Origin: Acidobacteriota bacterium
GTDB lineage: Bacteria > Acidobacteriota > Terriglobia > Terriglobales > Acidobacteriaceae
NCBI GenBank assembly: GCA_021793595.1
Contig: JAJYSL010000232.1
Span: 1-6,814, forward strand
Length of the DNA: 6,814 nucleotides
Direction of reading: 5' to 3'
In this document: positions 1-6,370 of the stretch, piece by piece
Numbering within the stretch: the first letter of the stretch is position 1
Layout: every line of letters begins with the position of its first letter
Notes under the pieces: model-generated
Seen by the model: the letters and a program-made list of their open reading frames with translations, nothing else
What the model was told of the DNA's origin: nothing
Databases searched by the model: none
Translations under genes and position numbers: made by a program

Positions 1-477
1 AAGGCTGGCGCAAATTACATGAACTCGCAGCTGATTCACATGGAGGCGAAGACGAACGGATACGACGAGGGCGTCGCGCTGGATGTCAATGGCTTGGTGT
101 CGGAGGGATCTGGGGAAAATCTTTTTCTTGTGCACAAGGGCCAGCTTCTCACGTCATATCTGGGTAGTTCGGTACTCGCCGGCATCACCCGGGCTTCCAT
201 CCTTACGCTGGCGCGGGAAATGGGAATTCCTGTCGTTGAGCAACCGATTCCGCGGGAGCTTCTCTATATTGCCGATGAAGTTTTTTTCAGCGGCACGGCA
301 GCGGAGGTTACACCAGTTCGTTCGATCGATCGCGTGTTGGTTAAGGATGGCGTTGCAGGACCTGTCACGAGGCAATTAGCGGCTGAATACTTTGGTATTG
401 CTTCCGGGAAGCGTCCGGATCGATTCAATTGGCTGACTGCAGTTCAGATAAAAACTGCGGAAACCGTCTCCGCATAA
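1..477 (+). CDS. ilvE: Branched-chain-amino-acid aminotransferase, C-terminal part (5' end outside window)
   Basis: PLP-dependent transaminase of fold type IV, catalysing the last step of leucine, isoleucine and valine synthesis and the first of their breakdown, with 2-oxoglutarate/glutamate as partner; cytosolic. The frame is open from base 1. The first codons read KAGANYMNSQL, matching the KAGGNY segment of E. coli IlvE, so codon 1 is probably the lysine that binds PLP. Downstream are GYDEGVALDVNG, EGSGENLF (103-120, the glutamate near the cofactor), GITR (181-192, phosphate-binding type) and DEVFFSGTAAEVTPV (274-318), then the family's closing GPVT and W-L pattern. About half of a roughly 300-residue protein is present, and its end is intact apart from a tail of about ten residues longer than in E. 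coli. The ATG at base 19 is internal, not the start. Family resemblance over the whole visible length is strong; D-amino acid aminotransferase is a much less likely alternative. Confidence 0.95.
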   Translation, partial: KAGANYMNSQLIHMEAKTNGYDEGVALDVNGLVSEGSGENLFLVHKGQLLTSYLGSSVLAGITRASILTLAREMGIPVVEQPIPRELLYIADEVFFSGTAAEVTPVRSIDRVLVKDGVAGPVTRQLAAEYFGIASGKRPDRFNWLTAVQIKTAETVSA

Positions 478-486
478 TTTTCCGCA
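456..486. repeat. 8-bp inverted repeat across the ilvE stop codon
   Basis: TGCGGAAA (456-463) and TTTCCGCA (479-486) are exact reverse complements separated by 15 bases, and the ilvE stop codon lies in the loop. The RNA could form a hairpin just before the next gene's ribosome binding site. No T-run follows the right arm, so it is not a standard intrinsic terminator. A role in mRNA stability or partial termination is only a guess. Confidence 0.4.
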
Positions 487-500
487 TGGAGCCCTAAACG

Positions 501-507
501 AAGGAGG
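501..507 (+). promoter_or_regulatory. Strong Shine-Dalgarno that sets a GTG start
   Basis: AAGGAGG lies 10 bases upstream of GTG 518 and 16 upstream of the in-frame ATG 524. The spacing favours the GTG as the start of the UPF0303 gene. It is the best match to the anti-Shine-Dalgarno sequence in the window; several neighbours have little or none. Confidence 0.75.
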
Positions 508-517
508 GACTAGATCT

Positions 518-1021
518 GTGTCAATGCAGAATGACATCGCCAGGCTCCAACTACAGGAGAAGGAGCTTGTCCTTCCGAGTTTCGACCGGGAAACGGCGTG
601 GCGGCTGGGCACAACTCTTCGCGATCTGGGTGTGGCTCGTCACTATTCCATCGTCATCGAAGTCCGCCTTTTTGATGAGCCACTGTTCTATTGCGCTCTG
701 GAGGGTACATCGCCAAGCAATCCCTATTGGATACGCCGAAAAGGAAAGGTTGTTGCCATGTTTCACATCAGTTCCTACGCAATGGGGCTGAAGCTGAAGT
801 TGCAAGGCACAGACCTCTTCACCCGGCACGGATTGGCAGCCGCGGAGTATGCGGCGGATGGAGGTAGTTTTCCAATCCGCGTTGAGAACGCGGGCTGCAT
901 TGGTTCCGCCACGGTTTCCGGCTTGGCTCAGCGCCTCGATCATGAACTGGTCGTCGAAGCGCTTTGCGTGCTAACTGGAAAAAACTACGAAGCTCTTCAA
1001 TTGCCTGCTCAGGACTGGTAG
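518..1021 (+). CDS. UPF0303 / HbpS-like (DUF336) family protein
   Basis: A 167-residue soluble protein with no signal peptide or membrane segment. It matches the UPF0303 branch of the HbpS/GlcG-like (former DUF336) fold, often labelled 'heme-degrading domain'; real biochemical function in this branch is poorly established. Visible hallmarks are NPYWIRRKG (68-76), a hydrophobic-serine stretch HISSYAMG (83-90), DGGSFPI (114-120), GCIGSATVSGL (126-136) and RLDHELVVEAL (139-149), in the usual order, with near-full family length. The GTG start is chosen because AAGGAGG lies 10 bases ahead; ATG 524 would lose only two residues. It lies 40 bases after ilvE on the same strand, so co-transcription is possible, though the proteins have no obvious shared pathway. 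No haem-ligand claim can be made from the sequence alone. Confidence 0.85.
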   Translation: MSMQNDIARLQLQEKELVLPSFDRETAWRLGTTLRDLGVARHYSIVIEVRLFDEPLFYCALEGTSPSNPYWIRRKGKVVAMFHISSYAMGLKLKLQGTDLFTRHGLAAAEYAADGGSFPIRVENAGCIGSATVSGLAQRLDHELVVEALCVLTGKNYEALQLPAQDW

Positions 1022-1161
1022 GTTGGAACATTCTTCGGAATTTCCTATCCAGTTCTGGAATCCAGAGAACTCCGGTTAAATTTTCCGATTACAACGTTGC
1101 GGCATCGATTCGAAGCACCAGAACACCTCAAAGTAAGGCTCCCGGCCGTTCGATTCCTTGA
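1022..1161. other. Convergent intergenic gap, no gene seen
   Basis: This 140-base gap lies between the ends of the UPF0303 gene and ndh. It holds a short hairpin, TCTGG-AAT-CCAGA (1054-1066), followed only by the mixed stretch TTAAATTTT at 1076-1084, and an imperfect palindrome at 1102-1116. Neither has the strong GC stem plus T-run of an intrinsic terminator. I see no credible small gene on either strand. Confidence 0.5.
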
Positions 1162-2535
1162 TTATTTCGCTGGGGCTTCGACCGCTCCGGAGGAATTTGA
1201 ATCCAGACGTGCCTCGCTGGGAGGCGGCTCGGTTCCCACCAACTCGCCCCACCCAGGCAATTTCTGACTTCCTGTGATCAGACGCGGTCCAACGGAAAGC
1301 GCAAAATACATCCAAATCCATTGCAGCATGACGACGGCGCGGTTACGAAAACCGATGAGGAAATAGATGTGAACAGTCAGCCAGGCCATCCACGCAGGCA
1401 GGCCACTGATGTGTGCATGGAAAGGCCATTTCATATCTGCCACAGCGCTGTGGCGTCCGATCGTGGCCATGTCGCCCTTGTCAAAATAGTGGAATTTTGT
1501 CCTCGGCTTGCCCACCAAGTCGTCGATTATCTCTTTGGCAGCGTGCACGCCCATCTGCATGGCAGGCTGTGCGACCCCGGGGATTCGTCTGCCGTTTTCA
1601 ACGACGTGGGCAAGGTCGCCGCACACAAAAATCTCGGGATGACGTGCGGGGTTGAGATAATCGTCGACAAGGATCGCTCCTCGCTTGTCCATTTCCGCGC
1701 CCAGCATTTTGCCAAGCGGTGAAGCCTGAACTCCAGCTGCCCATAAGGTCACCACGGATTCGATGCGTTCCCCATTTGCCACAGCGTATCCTGGCTGGAT
1801 ATCGGTGACGTTGGTGTTCGTTCTGACCTCTACTCCAAGATGCTTCAGTTGTTGGGTGGCTTTGCGCGAGAGGTCTTCGGGATAACTGGCCAGAATTCTG
1901 GGAGATCCTTCGATAAGAATGATATGAGCCTTGGAAGGGTCAATGTGTCGAAAATCGGCGCGCATGTAGAGGCGAGAGATGTCGGAAATCGCCCCAGCCA
2001 GCTCCACGCCAGTCGGGCCACCCCCGACTATGACAAAATTCAGCGGTGGGTGCGAGCCGTGTTCCAGTGCCTGGCGTTCCGCCAGTTCAAACGCAAGTAG
2101 GATGCGGCGACGGATCTCAATCGCATCCTCCACAGTCTTGAGACCGGGTGCATTCGGTTCCCACTCGTCATGGCCAAAATAGGAATGTGTGGCCCCAGTC
2201 GCCAGAATCAGATAGTCATATTCCATATCGGCGGAGCTACGGAGATGCACCATCCTCGCGGATGGATCGATACCGACCACCTCATCCATCAGCACGTCCA
2301 CGTTGCGCTGGTTGCGAAACAGGCTGCGGATGGGCTGGGCAATGTCTCCCGGAGAGAGCGCCGCCAACGCGACCTGATACAGCAGTGGCTGAAAGGTATG
2401 GTGATTACGTCGATCGATGAGCATTACATCCACGGGTTTACCGGCAAGATGCATAGCGGCCTGAATTCCCGCGAAGCCTCCGCCGGCGATGACGATTTGG
2501 CGTCTACGGGCCTTTTTTTCTTTCTGCATCGTCAT
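1162..2535 (-). CDS. ndh: Type II NADH dehydrogenase (NDH-2), NADH:quinone oxidoreductase
   Basis: Single-subunit, non-proton-pumping flavoenzyme that passes electrons from NADH through FAD to membrane quinone. With the start at 2535 it is 457 residues. The first Rossmann motif is IAGGGFAG (16-23, FAD), followed by FQPLLYQVA (48-56), LATGATHSYFG (111-121), the second dinucleotide motif IVGGGPTGVELAG (169-181, NADH), LWAAGV (264-269), the FAD-contacting IFVCGDLAH (302-310) and VAQPAMQMG (321-329), which resembles the AQxAxQ quinone-site motif. A hydrophobic C-terminal stretch, about 381-417, should anchor it to the inner membrane face; a short hydrophilic tail follows. The open frame runs upstream to 2697, but that 54-residue extension is not family-like. 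ATG 2535 has AAAGGA nine bases ahead and puts the FAD motif near the N-terminus, as is usual. It is convergent with the UPF0303 gene and divergent from trxB. A sulfide:quinone reductase is unlikely given the NDH-2 motifs. Confidence 0.93.
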   Translation of the reverse strand: MTMQKEKKARRRQIVIAGGGFAGIQAAMHLAGKPVDVMLIDRRNHHTFQPLLYQVALAALSPGDIAQPIRSLFRNQRNVDVLMDEVVGIDPSARMVHLRSSADMEYDYLILATGATHSYFGHDEWEPNAPGLKTVEDAIEIRRRILLAFELAERQALEHGSHPPLNFVIVGGGPTGVELAGAISDISRLYMRADFRHIDPSKAHIILIEGSPRILASYPEDLSRKATQQLKHLGVEVRTNTNVTDIQPGYAVANGERIESVVTLWAAGVQASPLGKMLGAEMDKRGAILVDDYLNPARHPEIFVCGDLAHVVENGRRIPGVAQPAMQMGVHAAKEIIDDLVGKPRTKFHYFDKGDMATIGRHSAVADMKWPFHAHISGLPAWMAWLTVHIYFLIGFRNRAVVMLQWIWMYFALSVGPRLITGSQKLPGWGELVGTEPPPSEARLDSNSSGAVEAPAK

Positions 2536-2544
2536 GACCAGAAT

Positions 2545-2550
2545 TCCTTT
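2545..2550 (-). promoter_or_regulatory. ndh: Ribosome binding site supporting the ndh start at 2535
   Basis: Read on the minus strand this is AAAGGA, nine bases before ATG 2535. It is the main reason for rejecting the longer open frame that starts at 2697. Confidence 0.6.
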
Positions 2551-2599
2551 CTTCGTGCGGACTGCAGACGACAGCCGGAACCTCATGATGCTGTAGATT

Positions 2600-2635
2600 A
2601 GGATGCGCCTGCAATGCCATCCTTTGGATGCATCC
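2600..2635. repeat. Four GGATG units in alternating orientation
   Basis: GGATG occurs at 2601-2605, its complement CATCC at 2618-2622, GGATG at 2626-2630 and CATCC at 2631-2635. AGGATG (2600-2605) with CATCCT (2618-2623) forms a 6-bp inverted repeat, CATCC-TTT-GGATG a 5-bp hairpin, and GGATGCATCC (2626-2635) is a perfect 10-bp palindrome. It lies 65-100 bases upstream of the ndh start, so it could be an operator or lie in the ndh leader RNA. Function is inferred only from symmetry and position. Confidence 0.45.
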
Positions 2636-2660
2636 TGATCGTGTAGAAATTCACGAATCC

Positions 2661-2677
2661 AGGAAGCAAATGCTCCT
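2661..2677. repeat. Near-perfect palindrome AGGAAGCA-AA-TGCTCCT
   Basis: The arms AGG(A)AGCA and TGCTCCT pair over seven bases with one bulged A and a two-base centre. The compact symmetry between divergent genes fits a dimeric regulator site, but no known operator consensus was recognised. Confidence 0.35.
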
Positions 2678-2815
2678 AGTCGGTTAAAGCAGAGCAAAAG
2701 TCTCGAGTTGGGTCTTTCGGCATGCTGGCCGCATCTACTCCCGATACACTAGAAGCGGTCTCAGTCCGTACCTGCGGCGAGCCCCTGAATCAGAAAACTA
2801 CTTCAACAAAACACT

Positions 2816-3751
2816 ATGACAGATGAAATTCGCGACACCATCATTATCGGAACTGGATGCGCCGGCCTGACTGCTGCCATCTACGCGGCTCGTGCCAACC
2901 TGAAACCCCTTGTCCTTGAAGGGCATGAGCCGGGAGGCCAGCTTTCTATTACGACGTTAGTCGAAAATTTTCCAGGCTGGCCGGAGGGCATTCAGGGCCC
3001 GCAGTTGATTGAGAATATGCGGATGCAGGCGTCGCGTTTCGGAGCAGACTTTCGTCTGGGTCACTTAAGTAGCGTCGATTTATCGAAGCACCCATTTCGG
3101 CTCCACGTCGGCAAAGAGGTGTTGCATGCTCGCACTTTGATTATCGCCAGCGGGGCATCAGCGCGCTGGCTGGGGCTGCCGAGCGAGCAGGCTCTGATTG
3201 GTCATGGAGTTACAAGCTGCGCGACCTGCGACGGATTCTTCTTTTCCGGCAAGGATGTAGCCGTGATTGGCGGTGGTGATTCGGCTATGGAAGAGGCGCT
3301 TTTCCTGACCAGGTTCGCGACGAAAGTGACGATTATCCACCGGCGCGAACAATTTCGTGCTTCGAAAATCATGCTTGACCGTGCCATCGGCCATGAAAAG
3401 GTCAACTTCCTCACCAACACCGTAGTAGAAGAGGTGCTGGGGGTGGACCAGAAAGATGTCTCCGGGCTTCGCTTGCGCAACATGGCAACCCAGGAGAGTT
3501 TCATTCTGCCGGTAAGCGCGATGTTCCTTGCCATCGGCCATATTCCCAACGCGAAAATGTTCACGGGTCAGATCGATCTCGATGACGATGGGTATATCCG
3601 TACGCACGACTATGTATTCACTCGCGTTGCCGGTGTTTTCGCATGCGGCGATGTACAAGATCGACGCTATCGTCAAGCTATTACCGCAGCCGGAAGCGGC
3701 TGCATGGCTGCACTCGAGGTAGAAAAATACCTGGAAGAACACGGGCGTTGA
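2816..3751 (+). CDS. trxB: Thioredoxin reductase (NADPH), FAD-dependent
   Basis: Low-molecular-weight flavoenzyme that uses NADPH to reduce the thioredoxin disulfide; cytosolic. It has 311 residues, close to the 321 of E. coli. In order are an FAD motif IIGTGCAGLTAAIY (10-23), the EPGGQL loop (38-43), the redox-active CATC at Cys135 and Cys138 within SCATCDG, the NADPH motif IGGGDSAMEEA (151-161), HRREQFRAS (175-183) whose arginines normally grip the NADPH 2'-phosphate, and the closing FAD motif ACGDV with RRYRQAITAAGSG (276-295). An in-frame TGA at 2786-2788 with no start codon after it leaves ATG 2816 as the first possible start, although no Shine-Dalgarno is visible in the A-rich leader. 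The FAD loop has Cys15 where GxGPAG usually has Pro. The retained CxxC argues against a thioredoxin-like ferredoxin-NADP reductase. It heads the probable trxB-yggS-yggU operon. Confidence 0.95.
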   Translation: MTDEIRDTIIIGTGCAGLTAAIYAARANLKPLVLEGHEPGGQLSITTLVENFPGWPEGIQGPQLIENMRMQASRFGADFRLGHLSSVDLSKHPFRLHVGKEVLHARTLIIASGASARWLGLPSEQALIGHGVTSCATCDGFFFSGKDVAVIGGGDSAMEEALFLTRFATKVTIIHRREQFRASKIMLDRAIGHEKVNFLTNTVVEEVLGVDQKDVSGLRLRNMATQESFILPVSAMFLAIGHIPNAKMFTGQIDLDDDGYIRTHDYVFTRVAGVFACGDVQDRRYRQAITAAGSGCMAALEVEKYLEEHGR

Positions 3752-3760
3752 TCGATTTCC

Positions 3761-4480
3761 ATGTCGATTGCGGACAACATCGCGCGGGTCGAGGAGCATA
3801 TGGCATTGGCATGTCGACGTGCGGGTCGGGACCGTGCAAGCGTGCAACTCATGGCTGTGACAAAGACGCATCCCCCCGAATTGATCGTGGAGGCCTTCGC
3901 CTGCGGCATCCGCATGTTTGGGGAAAATCGAGTACAGGAATTCGCGGAGAAAAGACCCGCTCTGCTAGCGGAAGGTTTATTTGAAGGTTCGAAGCCGGCT
4001 AGACTGCATTGCATCGGTCCGTTGCAGTCGAACAAGGCTGCGCGCGCTGCGCGGATCTTCGACTCTGTTGACACGGTGGATTCGGTGCATCTGGCAGAAC
4101 GGCTCGATCAGGCAGCGAGGACGGCCGGGAAGCGATTGCCTGTCTTGATTGGGATCAAGCTTAGTAAGGAACCCTCAAAACACGGTGTGACGCCTGGTAC
4201 CCCTGAGATGCCCCAACTACTTGAACGAATGCACGAGTTGGGTCATCTGGAAGTTCGAGGAATCATGACGGTGCCACCATTTTCAGAAGATTTGGAAGTG
4301 ACGCGCCCCTATTTTCGCGAATTGTGTGTGCTGCGGGATTCTCTTGCTCAACGCTATCCGGCGCTCAATTTCGATGAGCTTTCCATGGGCATGTCCCACG
4401 ACTTTGAGGTTGCGATTGAAGAAGGCGCCACATTGGTGCGGGTCGGCACGGCAATCTTTGGCTCAAGGTCCGCCAGGTGA
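3761..4480 (+). CDS. yggS: YggS/PLPBP family pyridoxal phosphate homeostasis protein
   Basis: A PLP-binding, non-enzymatic protein with an alanine-racemase-like TIM-barrel fold, known in the family to buffer PLP and affect amino acid and B6 balance. At 239 residues it has normal length. Hallmarks are MAVTKTHP with the PLP lysine at Lys35, FGENRVQE (53-60), HCIGPLQSNK (83-92, where most members have Phe in place of Cys84), SKHGV (139-143), RGIMTVPP (166-173), LSMGMSHDFEVAI (207-219) and RVGTAIFG (227-234, phosphate-binding end). ATG 3761 follows the trxB TGA by nine bases in the same reading frame, so no upstream start is possible apart from a very unlikely ATT. No clear Shine-Dalgarno is visible, suggesting translational coupling to trxB. 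Its stop overlaps the next gene's GTG. It lacks the second domain of true alanine racemase. Confidence 0.94.
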   Translation: MSIADNIARVEEHMALACRRAGRDRASVQLMAVTKTHPPELIVEAFACGIRMFGENRVQEFAEKRPALLAEGLFEGSKPARLHCIGPLQSNKAARAARIFDSVDTVDSVHLAERLDQAARTAGKRLPVLIGIKLSKEPSKHGVTPGTPEMPQLLERMHELGHLEVRGIMTVPPFSEDLEVTRPYFRELCVLRDSLAQRYPALNFDELSMGMSHDFEVAIEEGATLVRVGTAIFGSRSAR

Positions 4481-4818
4481 CGCCTGAATTTTCCGTCCGC
4501 GTGCTTGACACACGACAGGGCGCCGTCTTAGATGTGCATGTGCAAGCGCGCGCAAAGCGTACGGCTATTCTGGGCGTTCTGGGAAACAGATTAAAGATTG
4601 CAGTTGCTTCCCCAGCGATCGAGGGGCGCGCGAATGCAGAGATGCTGAGGTTTCTTGCAGAGATTTTCTCCGTTCCGCGGACTGCTGTGGTCATTCTCGG
4701 TGGCGAGCATTCGCGCGATAAGCGGGTGCTGATTTCTCAGCAGAAGAGCGGTCAAATCGCATCAGTGATTGAATGCATTCTACTGGGTGGTGCTGCGCGC
4801 GATTCTGAGGGTGGTTAA
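4477..4818 (+). CDS. yggU: DUF167 / YggU family protein
   Basis: A small 113-residue alpha/beta protein of the DUF167 (YggU) family, whose function is unknown. Visible signatures are VQARAKR (22-28), corresponding to the usual V-x-P-x-A/S-K/R strand, LKIAV (39-43), SPAIEGRANAEML (45-57), corresponding to the conserved P-x-x-G-x-A-N segment, and GGEHSRDKRV (75-84), the G-x-x-S-R-x-K ending. The first 15 residues and the last 20 or so are outside the core and poorly conserved. The GTG start overlaps the yggS stop by four bases (GTGA) and has a modest AAGG eight bases upstream, indicating translational coupling. In enterobacteria yggS, yggT and yggU lie together; here the membrane gene yggT is absent between them. 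The gene probably ends the trxB operon. Confidence 0.88.
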   Translation: MTPEFSVRVLDTRQGAVLDVHVQARAKRTAILGVLGNRLKIAVASPAIEGRANAEMLRFLAEIFSVPRTAVVILGGEHSRDKRVLISQQKSGQIASVIECILLGGAARDSEGG

Positions 4819-4827
4819 GTCGAAAGT

Positions 4828-4856
4828 GTGTCAATCTTTTGAGCATTCAGTAAACT
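4828..4856 (+). promoter_or_regulatory. Possible sigma-70-type promoter for the symporter gene
   Basis: GTGTCA (4828-4833) and TAAACT (4851-4856) each match four of six consensus bases and are 17 bases apart. Transcription would begin near 4863, giving a leader of about 30 bases before ATG 4892. The -10 lies inside a palindrome. Both hexamers are weak, so this is a candidate only. Confidence 0.3.
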
Positions 4857-4867
4857 GAACGGGTTCA
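4846..4867. repeat. Two overlapping palindromes before the symporter gene
   Basis: TTCAGT-AA-ACTGAA (4846-4859) is a perfect 6-bp inverted repeat, and TGAAC-GG-GTTCA (4856-4867) a perfect 5-bp one sharing the TGAA bases. The middle arm can therefore pair with either neighbour. The element overlaps the candidate -10, as an operator might. No T-run follows, so a terminator for the preceding operon is less likely. Confidence 0.4.
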
Positions 4868-4891
4868 TCCTTTCTCTTCGGATTCGCGCCC

Positions 4892-6325
4892 ATGCCATCG
4901 CCCTATGCCGTTGTCCTAGGCATCGTTGTTGTTACTTTGCTGGCTGTCTCGATTTCGCAGCTCCGCGGCGTCAGGACAAAAGCAGACTACCTTTTGGCGG
5001 GCCGTTCCCTGCCTGCCTTTGTGCTGGTTTTCACGCTACTTTCTTCGTGGATTGGTGCCGGGTCACTCTTTGCTGGGGCGGAAAATGCGTATCGCAACGG
5101 TTTTGCGGCACTGTGGCAGCCGGCAGGTGGTTGGGCCGGCCTTTTCCTGATTTACTTCATAGCTCCGCGAGCCAGAAAATTAGCCCAGTATACAATTCCT
5201 GACCTGCTCGAGGCACGCTACAACCAGACAGCGCGTGTGCTGGGTGTGATTGCCATCTTATTCGCATATACGGCGATTGCCAGCTACCAACTGCGGGGCG
5301 GTGGAGACATCCTGCATCTGATTTTTCCGGACGCGATTACCAGCACGACAGGCATGTACATTATCGCGGCGTTCGTCATCGCTTTCACGGCGTTGGCCGG
5401 CATGGCCTCGGTCGCCTACATGGATGTTGCGATCGGCTTGCTTGTCACGGTAGCGCTCTTCGTCGCGCTACCGATTTTGATGCGGCAGGTGGACGGATTT
5501 GCCGGCTTACACGCAGCATTGCCTGCGACTCATTTTCAAGTATTGGGCGCCATTTCCTTCGCACGTGCGATGGAGTTCTTCCTGCCCACCATGCTGTTGA
5601 TGCTGGGCAATCAAGCGATGTATCAGAAATTTTTTTCTGCGAAGTCAGAGGGCGATGCACGAGTCGCAGTGATCGGCTGGGTGGCGGGCACAGTGATTCT
5701 GGAAACAATCATTGTTGCTATCGCGGTTATCGGATCGGCACTCTATAGCAGTGGCGAAGTCAGCCGGCGTCCGCGGGAGATTATCGCGTATACGGCTCGT
5801 CACGGATTACCTGCGGTGTTGGGGGCATTGCTGCTGGGGGCTATCTTCGCGAAGGTCATTTCCACGGCAAACAATTACTTATTTTCTCCGGCAACGAATC
5901 TGGTCAATGATGTGTTTCTTCGATATATGTATCCGGGCGCCAGCAATCGGCGCATCCTGCTGGTTTCAAGGCTGGTGGTGGTGGGCCTAGGTATATGGGC
6001 GCTGATCCAAGGGGCGTACACGGTGTCCATCCTGGAAAAAGCGCTTTATGCGTATACCATTTATTCCGCCGCACTCACGCCGGTGATCCTGGCGGCGTTT
6101 TACTCGCGGCGCATTAACTCGTACGGTGCAGTTGGCTGCATCGCGGCGGGGACATTTATTACGGTCATTTGGGACACGGATTTTGTCCGCCATAGCTTGC
6201 CAGCGGCCATTGCCCAGAGAGATGCAATTTTTCCTGCTTTGCTGGCATCGGTGATCAGCCTGTTCGTGGTGAGTTGGCTTACTCCACCGCCGCAAAGAGA
6301 AAAAGTTGCGCAGTTTCTGCCGTAA
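4892..6325 (+). CDS. Sodium:solute symporter (SSS/SLC5 family), substrate unknown
   Basis: An inner-membrane secondary transporter of the PutP/SGLT type with the LeuT fold, importing a solute with Na+. It has 477 residues and about 13 predicted membrane helices, the usual SSS number; rough spans are 5-22, 41-62, 76-92, 115-133, 152-170, 177-197, 225-240, 257-282, 307-330, 353-372, 380-404, 410-427 and 444-463. Family signatures are ADYLLAGRSLP (31-41), SSWIGAGSLFAGAE (51-64, first core helix), LGNQAMYQKFFSAK (238-251) and AKVISTANNYLFSPATN (320-336), where Ser324-Thr325 align with the Ser pair of the vSGLT sodium site. An in-frame TGA at 4856-4858 with no start between leaves ATG 4892 as the first start; no Shine-Dalgarno is evident. 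Residues do not reveal whether the solute is proline, pantothenate, a sugar or something else. It has its own candidate promoter, so it is probably separate from the trxB operon. Confidence 0.93.
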   Translation: MPSPYAVVLGIVVVTLLAVSISQLRGVRTKADYLLAGRSLPAFVLVFTLLSSWIGAGSLFAGAENAYRNGFAALWQPAGGWAGLFLIYFIAPRARKLAQYTIPDLLEARYNQTARVLGVIAILFAYTAIASYQLRGGGDILHLIFPDAITSTTGMYIIAAFVIAFTALAGMASVAYMDVAIGLLVTVALFVALPILMRQVDGFAGLHAALPATHFQVLGAISFARAMEFFLPTMLLMLGNQAMYQKFFSAKSEGDARVAVIGWVAGTVILETIIVAIAVIGSALYSSGEVSRRPREIIAYTARHGLPAVLGALLLGAIFAKVISTANNYLFSPATNLVNDVFLRYMYPGASNRRILLVSRLVVVGLGIWALIQGAYTVSILEKALYAYTIYSAALTPVILAAFYSRRINSYGAVGCIAAGTFITVIWDTDFVRHSLPAAIAQRDAIFPALLASVISLFVVSWLTPPPQREKVAQFLP

Positions 6326-6339
6326 TCGGGACGGCTGGA

Positions 6340-6363
6340 TCCCCGTACAATGAAGATGGGGGA
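6340..6363 (+). promoter_or_regulatory. Short hairpin overlapping the cysteine desulfurase ribosome binding site
   Basis: TCCCC (6340-6344) can pair with GGGGA (6359-6363) around a 14-base loop; TTTTT (6365-6369) follows. GGGGGA (6358-6363) is also the probable Shine-Dalgarno for ATG 6371. The stem is only 5 bp, so it would be a weak terminator or a weak translational mask. Confidence 0.3.
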
Positions 6364-6370
6364 ATTTTTC

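Larger units (their letters stand above)
2536..2815. promoter_or_regulatory. Divergent ndh/trxB intergenic control region
   Basis: This 280-base gap between two divergent genes must hold promoters for both unless transcripts enter from elsewhere. I see no convincing -35/-10 pair on either strand; TACACT at 2745-2750 is a weak -10 candidate for trxB without a good -35. Two symmetric clusters stand out: alternating GGATG/CATCC units at 2600-2635 and a near-perfect palindrome at 2661-2677, each listed separately. No gene or RNA gene is recognised in the gap. Confidence 0.5.

Noticed and set aside
1054..1084. Hairpin TCTGG-AAT-CCAGA with nearby T-rich bases as a terminator between the convergent genes
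   Set aside because: The stem is only five pairs and the T-rich part is distant and interrupted; it is not convincing as an intrinsic terminator.
1321..1722. Plus-strand open frame of 133 codons opposite ndh
   Set aside because: It is antisense to the conserved C-terminal half of NDH-2 and resembles no known family.
2536..2697. A 54-residue N-terminal extension of ndh in the same open frame, giving 511 residues
   Set aside because: It lacks family resemblance, overlaps the palindrome cluster, and a well-placed AAAGGA precedes the internal ATG at 2535, which puts the FAD motif near the N-terminus as usual for NDH-2.
3749..3763. TGA readthrough joining trxB and yggS into a fusion protein
   Set aside because: The frames do match, but both proteins have complete normal-length family boundaries, and yggS has its own ATG. 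No recoding signal was seen.
3158..3871. Minus-strand open frame of 237 codons opposite trxB
   Set aside because: It is the antisense of a clearly conserved thioredoxin reductase, shows no recognisable domain and runs past the trxB/yggS boundary.
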